Below, in pieces: positions 9,801-14,954 of a stretch of DNA of 23,820 nt. The stretch's first letter is position 1. The number at the start of each line of letters is the position of its first letter. The stretch comes from CAYZZU01 sp964483105 (GTDB lineage: Bacteria; CG2-30-53-67). Made by a program: the position numbers and the translations under genes. The DNA is taken from NCBI GenBank assembly GCA_964483105.1, contig CAYZZU010000033.1, positions 1-23,820 on the forward strand. Reading direction: 5' to 3'. The notes under the pieces were generated by a model. The model had not been told where the DNA came from. It searched no databases and worked only from the letters and a program-made list of their open reading frames with translations.

Positions 9801-11626
9801 CCCGGATCCGGAACAGCGAGGAAGAACCCGGATCCACGGAGCGGAACCGGCGCGCGACCCTCTCGGTCTGCATGATGGTCAGAGACGAAGAGGAGATGCT
9901 CGAACACTGCCTCGACTCCATCCGTGACCACGTGGATGAGATCGTCATCGTCGATACCGGGTCAACCGACCGTACGGTGGAGATCGCGCGGCGGTACACC
10001 GACCGTGTCTACCACCATCCCTGGGAGAACGACTTCAGCAAGGCGAGGAACCAGTCGCTGCGATACGCGACATCGGACTGGATCCTGATCCTGGACGCGG
10101 ACGAACAAGTCGACACAAAAGACGCACCCCGCCTGAGAGAAATCATCCAGGACCGACCCGGCAACATCACCCATCTTTTCATGGAGGTCCTGAACTACCA
10201 CAGGAACGGTTCGATCAACGCCGTGCTCCACTCACCGCGGATCTTCCGCAACGGCATCGGTTTCCACTATGAAGGGCGCGTCCACAATCAGCCGAAGATC
10301 ACGGGGGAAGGGGCACGGACCGGTCTCCGCATCCACCACCAGGGATATGCCTTGAACGCCGAAAAGATGGAGGCCAAGGCACGAAGGACCATCCCTCTTC
10401 TGAAAGAAGAGATCCGCAGGGACCCGGACAATCCCTGGCACCGGCACAATCTCTGCGTCTCCTACTCCATGGCGAAGAGAGACGGGGAAGCGATCGAAGA
10501 AGGTCTGAAGGCCCGCGAACTGGCGGAGAAACTGGGCATTTTTCCCCCGTACCTCTTCTACAGCCAATATGTTGTGGCCTCCCTTTTCTGTGCAGAAGGG
10601 GAATACGAAAAAGCAATCCAGACGGCGGAACACTGTCTGGAGAAAAATCCGGACCATTTTGATTCATGCTATGTCATCGCCCTCTCCGCCTATCAGCAGG
10701 ATCATTTCGAGGTGGTGCGGGAAATGGGGGAACGATACCTGACCCTCCTGGACAGGTCAGAGCAGGGTCAGGATGAACCGGACATCCCCGCGGGTACGGC
10801 CGGCTTTCGCCCCCGGATGGAAAAAATGCTGGGACACGCCTATTTCGCGCTGGGACAGGAGGAAAAGGCGGAAGAGACCTTCCGGAGTTATCTGGATCAC
10901 GACCGGAACCATCCCGACCGCTACCGGGAGATCGGCCTTTTTTACCACGGCAACAACCGGGGAACGGAGGCCCGAAGACTGTACCGGCAACACCTGAACG
11001 AACACCCCGATGATACCTTCATCCTGAAGGCCGTCGCCGACACCTACACCCGGGAGGAGAAATTCATGAAAGCCCGTGAACTCTACGAACGCGTTCTTTC
11101 CCTCGATCCCCACGACCCGGAGGCTCGTTATCTGAAAGACTGCGCCGAGGAAAGGATCTCTCCGGCGCCCCGGGACACCGCAACCGGAACGGATCCTGGA
11201 AATCTGGAGTCCCGTTTCGAAGAGATTCTTGCCGCGGAGCCGGACAACCCGGCCGCGCTCAGAGGACTCGCCCTCACCCTGCTGGCCGCCGGAGATCGGG
11301 ACCGGGCGGAAGAAATCCTGAGACACATCCTGGAGATCGACGAGACCGACCCCGAGGTCCTCTCCTTCCTGACCGCTCTCTATCTCGAGCAGGGCCGCCT
11401 CGACGCGTCCCTGCTCTGCTGTGAAGCCCTTCTCGGAGTCCTGTCTCTCCCAACCGATCGGCAGTTGAACACCCGGGAAGACCTGGCGGACTTGATGGAA
11501 GAAATCGGTTCGAACCTGGAGGCACGGGACCAGACCACAGCGGCGGCGGAGATCCGCCGGGTCTCTCTGAATCTTCGAAACGAAGTCCACCCGCAAACCG
11601 AAAAACCGACAATCTTGAAGATCTGA
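3809..11626 (+). CDS. Giant multi-modular glycosyltransferase: 2 GT4 and 4 GT2 modules with TPR blocks
   Basis: One uninterrupted frame encodes 2605 residues. Approximate order: GT4 (1-360, with GGSESA and the E262/E270 EX7E motif), TPR (382-451), second GT4 (454-798, E709/E717), then four GT2 modules, each followed by TPR-type helices. The GT2 modules begin near 804, 1213, 1607 and 2015; each carries LSLCM or LSVCM, VDTGSTDRT or IDTGSTDRT, and a DAD metal site (D885, D1294, D1688, D2096). The last ~400 residues are TPR-like. No signal peptide or membrane segment is seen, so it is probably cytoplasmic. GT4 and GT2 enzymes transfer sugars from nucleotide-activated donors, and GT2-TPR (SunS-like) proteins often act on peptides. 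With flagellin downstream and a sigma-54 promoter, flagellin O-glycosylation is the likely job (inference). All modules keep key residues, so decay is not evident. ATG at 3809 or 3812 could be the start; AGGA lies at 3801-3804. Confidence 0.92.
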   Translation: MMKSIIFFTHSTPFHPGTILTRGLGGSESALIHLSRKLARLGHSVRVFCACDAPGEYEGVVYREAAELPAHLADKEVDLFVSLRIPQVFTGTIPAKLKWLWAEDSFDQPHIQCLMDPSLTGRIDRIVTVSRWQAETYRRHFKIPEEKFFVSRNGFHPPFFEGPLPESRPPRLAYASTPFRGLDVLLDLFPKIRAEVPETELYIFSSMAVYGVSREEDEREYGDLYRKAGQPGVKRVGSIPQDRLAKELMQASLLAYPNHFAETSCIAAIEAQAAGTPVVTTRLGGLVETVADGKTGILIPGDSRTKEYGERFVREIIRLLKDENAWRKLSRNARERAFREYRWEDVAKEWSRAIEEQLHNRKEVLIAGTPEGQAGTRQIGGFQSRVLACQKKIQQNPEDPEPYNRLGLLYRDAGEPAKALEAFRKAIAHYVLYNEAYENYRSVAEELGIPIIRNDLDIVFYTVGNFTPADLGKKAVGGSETALMAIARELSRLGRRVIVFNSTQEVSFHDGVEYRNLVDFFLLNHWNRTPFFISSRVPMPFRAGLNAGRTIFWVHDDCLADYIREENLSDLPVDTIFTVSRWQAEAYAEHFGIPRDRFHVTRNGIDLTFFPREPLSRDRKKLVYTSRPDRGLDVLLDLFPKIREKEPEAELHIFTYTQAESLETDPEMIPVLPKVDQPGVILRGGVPKEVLYRELATARLLVYPSIWRETSCIAVLEAQAAGLPVITTSLAALPESVAGGILISGNPYHPDYQSRFVREVLRLMKDDTAWRELSGKGREFVMRRHTWKTIGSEWNRYLSDGARRPLLSLCMIAKNEEEMLPRCLDSVRSIVDEIIIVDTGSTDRTVEIAESFGAKVIRHPWRDDFSEARNVSIDHAAGEWILVLDADERIAGKDVAKIAATIRDPDLFACFLTQRTYTDNTSLLHWQRNQQEGPEGKDHAGYVDSELIRLFRRDPKIHFRNPVHELVEPAVAEAGLKTIRTGIPIHHYGKVRGEAKLRAKGTLYERIGQEKIREAPRDPKAIFELAAQKVELKQFAEAEQLFKEVTRIRPDSDEAWLNLGSVLLEQDRPGEALEAYRSAQRINPENTDIEYNLGVAEQRLERHDEAIRHFEKAIALKPDSFLAYWSLGYSELAREDYDTAEQHFKESIRIHSGFASPHNDLGVLYARTGRMELAAGQFEEALAIDPENVETRRNLEQARLHTGKTEEKTGRTSPTLSLCMIVKNEEFDLPRCLDSVREFVDEIILVDTGSTDRTVEVARRYTDRIYHHPWENHFSKARNQSLRYAHGDWILILDADEWFEPGEGTQVREAILNAGNQVTHIYLDRWNLSPDGRVNTVLSLPRLFRNGRGLCFEGRIHEQLHLEGEGRHGGIRLLHDGYCRGGEKEREKFERNRGLIEREIQADPGNPFHYHNLCLALQGLDKTDDAVRAGMQAIETVRKVNPKPRYILQTCYTVSALLFGQGKIEEARDLAVEATGIDPTHPDAWYLLALIASVHGPWKECIRTGSEYLTILEERSAQPVIEPVPVYTLGRRHTVTAMIGGAHYRLGDPVEGDAWILKAIELGAHDHAFLRSVGSFYEAVGEKEKAAVIFEGLEEPETEGNRTGESAPRLSLCMITKDEEELLPGCLESIRGLVDEIVIIDTGSTDRTVKIAESFGARVIRHPWKEDFSEARNRSIEEANGEWILVLDADERIERKDHDTIRRRIADPGAKAFQLLQRNYTDDSTTFGWTRNLTDAVEGRDFSGYFDVPLARLFRRDPKIRFVNRVHERVEETLEKFGWEFPLLPVPIHHLGKARGDDFVRRKLETYLTISRKKLEANPDDVRALYEIGGTLIELGRPGEAIPILEKGMKIDPAWKGIRILRAIAGINTGDEAGAGEALSPFSGEDKDPQILQLRAICALRLGQWEKAAEAFEKALVLDPESFRYRIGLSQALIRMGKTGEALNLLEEAQAIAPRSPEVQNDLGCLLLLKEKRKEAEEHFERALQLDAGFREAKYNLSRIRNSEEEPGSTERNRRATLSVCMMVRDEEEMLEHCLDSIRDHVDEIVIVDTGSTDRTVEIARRYTDRVYHHPWENDFSKARNQSLRYATSDWILILDADEQVDTKDAPRLREIIQDRPGNITHLFMEVLNYHRNGSINAVLHSPRIFRNGIGFHYEGRVHNQPKITGEGARTGLRIHHQGYALNAEKMEAKARRTIPLLKEEIRRDPDNPWHRHNLCVSYSMAKRDGEAIEEGLKARELAEKLGIFPPYLFYSQYVVASLFCAEGEYEKAIQTAEHCLEKNPDHFDSCYVIALSAYQQDHFEVVREMGERYLTLLDRSEQGQDEPDIPAGTAGFRPRMEKMLGHAYFALGQEEKAEETFRSYLDHDRNHPDRYREIGLFYHGNNRGTEARRLYRQHLNEHPDDTFILKAVADTYTREEKFMKARELYERVLSLDPHDPEARYLKDCAEERISPAPRDTATGTDPGNLESRFEEILAAEPDNPAALRGLALTLLAAGDRDRAEEILRHILEIDETDPEVLSFLTALYLEQGRLDASLLCCEALLGVLSLPTDRQLNTREDLADLMEEIGSNLEARDQTTAAAEIRRVSLNLRNEVHPQTEKPTILKI
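4345..4383 (+). repeat. 39-bp exact repeat, copy 1 (first GT4 module)
   Basis: This stretch is identical over 39 bases to 5695-5733 and encodes RGLDVLLDLFPKIR in the first GT4 module. Identity at synonymous positions, in contrast with divergent flanks, suggests recent gene conversion or strong shared constraint between the two GT4 modules. Confidence 0.85.
5695..5733 (+). repeat. 39-bp exact repeat, copy 2 (second GT4 module)
   Basis: This is the second copy of the repeat at 4345-4383, in the second GT4 module at the equivalent protein position (RGLDVLLDLFPKIR). The copies lie 1350 bp apart, exactly 450 codons. Confidence 0.85.
6239..8647 (+). repeat. GT2 A-B unit, copy 1, inside the giant gene
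   Basis: The unit runs from the GT2-A module (M811 of the LSLCM motif, with AESFGAKVIRHPW) through a TPR block to the GT2-B module (M1220, with ARRYTDRIYHHPW) and its tail, up to the next A module. A modules share the SFGA-VIRHPW version and B modules the RYTDR-YHHPW version. The repeat is diverged at the nucleotide level but clear in protein. Outer limits are approximate. Confidence 0.75.
8648..11054 (+). repeat. GT2 A-B unit, copy 2, inside the giant gene
   Basis: This is the second A-B unit: the A module at M1614 and the B module at M2022. Equivalent residues of the two units lie 803 (A to A) and 802 (B to B) residues apart, so a whole A-TPR-B-TPR block of about 2.4 kb was duplicated with its spacing kept. 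The right end is estimated from unit length. Confidence 0.72.
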
Positions 11627-11647
11627 TTCTCTGATCGAAAGGATTCC

Positions 11648-13027
11648 ATGCCACAGCCCACCCTCAGCGCCTGTATGATCGTCAGAAACGAGGCGGAAAA
11701 CCTCGAGCGCTGCCTGCGATCCATTCGTCCCGCAGTCGATGAGCTGATGATCGTCGATACCGGGTCAACCGATTCCACTGTTTCCATCGCCGAACGGTAC
11801 GCCGACCGGGTCGACCGGATCGCCTGGGAAGACAATTTCTCCAAGGCACGGAATCACTCAATCTCCTTCGCCTCCGGAGAATGGATCCTGTACATCGACG
11901 GGGATGAGGAACTTGTCCCGGGTGACGGGGAAAAACTCAGGGAGACGCTCCAGCGGACACCACCGGAGGTCGATCACCTCCTCCTCACCATCCGGAACCT
12001 CGATGGAACGGGGGGCATCCTCTCCGAATTCCCGGCCCTCCGTATCTTCCGGAACCACCGCGGAATCCGGTTTGAGGGAATCGTCCACAACCAGGTGATC
12101 GCCCGGGGCGCGGGGCGCCAGATTCCCGTCACCTTCCTGCACTACGGCTATGCCCTCTCTCCGGAAAAGATGGAGGCGAAGTTCCAGCGAACCCTCGCCC
12201 TGACCCGGCAACAGATCGCGTCGGATCCTGAAAACCCGTTTTATTACCACAACCTGGCACTCTCCCTGGTCAATCACAACGAATTTCAGGAGGCGGTTGA
12301 GGCGGGCCTGACCGGACTGGAACTTTTTACGAAGAAACCCCGCCCTTTTCCCCCCGCCTTTTACAACCTGGTCTTTCTCACCGGGAAGGGAGCCCTGGGC
12401 GCGGGGCGGCCCGAACTGGCCGCCGGCGTCTGCCGGGAAGGACTGAAGGCCTGCCCGTACCATCCCGATCTCCTCTGGATTCTCACGATGTCCATGTACG
12501 AACTGGAACAATACGAGGAGACCCTTGCTTACGGAAAACAATTCAGGGAAACGCTTCAAGCCTACCGGAACGGAACCGAAACCGATCTGCCGGCCAACAC
12601 CGTCGGCCGGGCGGCACCCCTCTTCGCGACAGCCGGGTATGCCGCCGCCCATCTGGGCCGGGATGACATCGCCCGCGCGCTTTTTGAAGAGGCGCTCGGG
12701 GAGGCCGACTGGAAGGTTGATTTCGCGCTGAAACTCCTCCATTTCTGCAAGGATCACGACCACCGGGAACCGGGCCGGAAGATCCTCAGCAGACTGCGTT
12801 CCCGATACCCAGACGACCCTCGAATCACCTTCTTTTCAGAGACCTTCCGAACGTCGTTCTGTCCGGACCCATTGGACCCGGAAAAGATCGGAGAAGAGGA
12901 GGAACTCTCGTTGCGTAAAATCCGGAACAGCATCGAAGCGGATGCGCTCCCCCTGAACCGGGAGAATGCACTCCTCCTGATACTCGAATCTCTCCAGAGG
13001 GAGAGCCGGGGAGACCGTTCCTGGTGA
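11648..13027 (+). CDS. GT2 glycosyltransferase with TPR-like tail (SunS-like)
   Basis: The 459-residue protein repeats the B-type unit of the giant upstream protein. Residues ~5-90 hold LSACMIVRNE, VDTGSTDST, the RYADR variant, FSKARN, and a DGD metal site (D84/D86) in place of DAD. The GT2 fold continues to ~190 (ALRIFRNHRGIRFEG, then a V-HN segment). The rest is helical and resembles the tails after both B modules of the giant (YYHNLALSL matching YHNLCLALQ and RHNLCVSYS). The ATG at 11648 is in the same frame as the giant gene, whose TGA lies seven codons upstream. AAGGA at 11639-11643 supports independent translation. The last four bases overlap the next gene. It likely adds one sugar in the same glycan pathway; donor and acceptor are unknown. 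Confidence 0.9.
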   Translation: MPQPTLSACMIVRNEAENLERCLRSIRPAVDELMIVDTGSTDSTVSIAERYADRVDRIAWEDNFSKARNHSISFASGEWILYIDGDEELVPGDGEKLRETLQRTPPEVDHLLLTIRNLDGTGGILSEFPALRIFRNHRGIRFEGIVHNQVIARGAGRQIPVTFLHYGYALSPEKMEAKFQRTLALTRQQIASDPENPFYYHNLALSLVNHNEFQEAVEAGLTGLELFTKKPRPFPPAFYNLVFLTGKGALGAGRPELAAGVCREGLKACPYHPDLLWILTMSMYELEQYEETLAYGKQFRETLQAYRNGTETDLPANTVGRAAPLFATAGYAAAHLGRDDIARALFEEALGEADWKVDFALKLLHFCKDHDHREPGRKILSRLRSRYPDDPRITFFSETFRTSFCPDPLDPEKIGEEEELSLRKIRNSIEADALPLNRENALLLILESLQRESRGDRSW

Positions 13028-14700
13028 AGGTTCTCATCATCAATCTCTGTCAGATGGGGGACCTGGTTCAGGCCACCCCTTTTCTTCACGACGAAAAATC
13101 CCGGGGAGACCGGATTACCCTGCTGGTACGGAAGGACCAGGAAGAGACCGCCCGGAGACTTCCGGACGTGGATCATCTTCTCTGCCTGGACTTTGCCACA
13201 CTGAAAGAACGTCTCCGGAAGGAAGATCCTCAAGGGATCCGTGAGGCCTTCCGGATCCTGAAACAGGAGACCTCCGCCCTGTTCCGGGAGGAGTTCGATG
13301 CCGTTTACAACATGACCCATACGAAGATCGGCGCACTCCTCACGGAAGCCGTCCAGGCGGACATCAAGGTGGGAATCCGGATCCCGGACGGAAAGAGACG
13401 TCTCCTCTCCGGCCGCGCCGTACGATACCTTCAGCAGATCCTCGCCATGCGGGAGATCAACAAGATCCACGTGGTGGATCTGCACCGCGCCCTGGCGGAA
13501 ACGCCCTTCCCGAGAGGGAGGCTCCGTTTCCGGGTTCATGGGAAAGACGAAGAGGCGGCAAACGCGCTTCTCGAAACCCATGGGGTCTCGGACACCGATC
13601 TGATCATCGGTTTCCAGGCGGGTGCCAACGAAGCGCGGAAGCGCTGGCCTTCCGAACGATTCGCCTCTCTGGCTTCCCTGATCCTGCAAAAACGCAAGGC
13701 ACGGATCCTCCTTTTCGGGCTCGCCTCCGAATCCCATATCACGGAAGAGATCCGGAGCCGGGCGCCGGACCGGATCGTCAACCTGGCCGGGAAGACCCGG
13801 ATCGGCCCGCTGGCAGCCCTCCTTTCCCGATGTCGGGTCCTGATCAGCAACGACACGGGGACCTCCCATCTCGCCGCGGCCGTCGGGACGAAGGTCCTTT
13901 CCCTGCACCTGGGGCACGTCTGGTTCCGGGAAACCGCGCCTTACGGGGAAGGACATGTGGCCATTCAGGTCCGGACCGACTGCTCCCCCTGCAGCCCTCA
14001 GACTCCGTGTCGATCCTTCTCATGCCATAACGCGCTTTCCCCCGAAGCCGTTCATCATACCCTGAATTTCATGCTGGAAGGCCTTCCCATTCCGGAAGAA
14101 AAAATAGTCCGGAACCTGGAGATCTTCGTATCCGGATTCGACCCGTGGAACTTTCTGACCCACCGTCCTCTTCTGACCCGGGCCGGTGAAATCGGGGATT
14201 CCCTCCGGGAGATCCTGGGACTGCATTGGAAAAAGCATATTACAGGAGGGGGAATCGGGGTTTCGCAAATACCGCCATGGGAAGAAAAACCATGGCGGTA
14301 TGGGAAGTTACGGGAAGCCTCCTCCCTGATAAGCCGGGTCGGAAACCTGTCCGAACGCTTCCGGGAAGCCGGGAATGCCGCCCGGGCCCTTGAGAAAGAG
14401 ACGAAAGGGGCAAACAGGAGAGAAGAAATCAGCCGGCTGGCACGGCATTTCAAGAAACTTCACGAGGAGATTCTGAAGTCAGGGGCAAAGGATCCATTCC
14501 TCCGCCCGATCGTGGAATTCTACAACGTGGAACAGGAGAACATCCCGCCCGGCACGCTGCCGGAGGTCATGGAGTCTTTCGTTTCCGTTCTGGAAACATC
14601 AGGGGATCACGCCCGGCGGATTCAGGATGGAATCCGGTCCGGTGCCCCTCACCCCGTCTCCACCTTCAGACCGTCCGGAAAAACGATCCGAAAAAACTAA
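13024..14700 (+). CDS. GT9 heptosyltransferase-like glycosyltransferase with C-terminal extension
   Basis: The N-terminal ~350 residues are a GT9 enzyme: a start of MKVLIINLCQMGDLVQATP, the nucleotide-sugar motif NDTGTSHLAAAVG from N276, and a cysteine cluster (C320, C323, C329, C334) like that of the other GT9 protein here. Usual GT9 enzymes are ~330-380 residues. This one has ~200 more, helical and charged, with heptad-like stretches around residues 430-490 and no recognised fold. The GTG start at 13024 overlaps the preceding stop (GTGA), suggesting translational coupling; it gives the canonical GT9 N-terminus, so later starts are unlikely. The likely donor is a nucleotide-activated heptose or related sugar, and the acceptor may be flagellin or LPS (inference). 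Its stop codon is part of the -35 box of the flagellin promoter. A perfect inverted repeat lies in the extension (14269-14301). Confidence 0.88.
   Translation: MKVLIINLCQMGDLVQATPFLHDEKSRGDRITLLVRKDQEETARRLPDVDHLLCLDFATLKERLRKEDPQGIREAFRILKQETSALFREEFDAVYNMTHTKIGALLTEAVQADIKVGIRIPDGKRRLLSGRAVRYLQQILAMREINKIHVVDLHRALAETPFPRGRLRFRVHGKDEEAANALLETHGVSDTDLIIGFQAGANEARKRWPSERFASLASLILQKRKARILLFGLASESHITEEIRSRAPDRIVNLAGKTRIGPLAALLSRCRVLISNDTGTSHLAAAVGTKVLSLHLGHVWFRETAPYGEGHVAIQVRTDCSPCSPQTPCRSFSCHNALSPEAVHHTLNFMLEGLPIPEEKIVRNLEIFVSGFDPWNFLTHRPLLTRAGEIGDSLREILGLHWKKHITGGGIGVSQIPPWEEKPWRYGKLREASSLISRVGNLSERFREAGNAARALEKETKGANRREEISRLARHFKKLHEEILKSGAKDPFLRPIVEFYNVEQENIPPGTLPEVMESFVSVLETSGDHARRIQDGIRSGAPHPVSTFRPSGKTIRKN
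14269..14301. repeat. Perfect 12-bp inverted repeat inside the GT9 coding region
   Basis: ATACCGCCATGG (14269-14280) and its exact reverse complement CCATGGCGGTAT (14290-14301) flank a purine-rich 9-nt spacer. It could form a 12-bp stem in DNA or mRNA. No T-run follows, so it is not an intrinsic terminator. It encodes part of the segment IPPWEEKPWRY, so the symmetry may partly reflect the PPW/PWRY codons. Confidence 0.85.
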
Positions 14701-14725
14701 AGTCCCGTGGCCGCCCTGCCGATAT
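14698..14725 (+). promoter_or_regulatory. Sigma-28 (FliA)-type promoter of the flagellin gene
   Basis: TAAA (14698-14701) and GCCGATAT (14718-14725) match the FliA consensus TAAA-N15-GCCGATAA, with one mismatch and a 16-nt spacer. The -35 TAAA contains the stop codon of the upstream GT9 gene. Transcription would start near 14733, giving a leader of about 220 nt before flagellin. The spacer is 1 nt longer than usual. Confidence 0.72.
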
Positions 14726-14782
14726 ATTCAGCAATCAGGAAACTCTCACTCCGACACGGGAGCGAGGAAAGAATCCGACCGG

Positions 14783-14944
14783 AAGGAGGTGAAACGGAAA
14801 CGACAAAGGGGTATTTCTCCCCGGCCCGTGTCCCGGGGAGCAAGGAACAACAAAGACCGTTGCGGCAAGGAAGCCGGAACCAGTAAGCTCAGGTTAAGGA
14901 ATCCATCCGGATCCTTTGCCTGAGACAGATCCATTTTCCAAGGA
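14783..14944 (+). promoter_or_regulatory. Flagellin mRNA leader with repeated AAGGA motifs (candidate CsrA sites)
   Basis: The untranslated leader has five AAGGA pentamers, at 14783, 14842, 14867, 14896 and 14940. The last is within the flagellin Shine-Dalgarno (AGGAGG, 14941-14946). CsrA binds ANGGA motifs and represses flagellin translation in several bacteria, with FliW as antagonist. That CsrA acts here is inference: GGA is also common in GC-rich Shine-Dalgarno-like DNA, and no csrA or fliW gene is in the window. Confidence 0.4.
14817..14840 (+). other. Hairpin in the flagellin leader
   Basis: CTCCCCGG (14817-14824) pairs with CCGGGGAG (14833-14840) around an 8-nt loop. No U-run follows, so it is more likely an mRNA structure than a terminator. 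It directly precedes the AAGGA at 14842. Confidence 0.55.
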
Positions 14945-14954
14945 GGAAAAGACC

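Noticed and set aside
6239..11054. Repeats in the giant gene as a CRISPR array or mobile element
   Set aside because: The repeats are long, diverged and code for conserved GT2 and TPR domains in one frame. There are no short direct repeats with unique spacers, and no transposase or terminal inverted repeats.
14817..14840. Leader hairpin as terminator of the glycosyltransferase operon
   Set aside because: No U-run follows, and the hairpin lies downstream of the predicted flagellin transcription start.
14789..14923. Possible 44-codon leader peptide (GTG) in the flagellin leader next to AAGGAGGTG
   Set aside because: The Shine-Dalgarno-like AAGGAGG abuts the GTG with no spacing, and no ATG lies at a proper distance. 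The peptide is highly basic and low in complexity. A regulatory or CsrA role for the motif is more plausible.
14916..14954. Upstream TTG start for flagellin (13 extra residues)
   Set aside because: The ATG at 14955 has a perfect AGGAGG at correct spacing and yields the invariant flagellin N-terminus.
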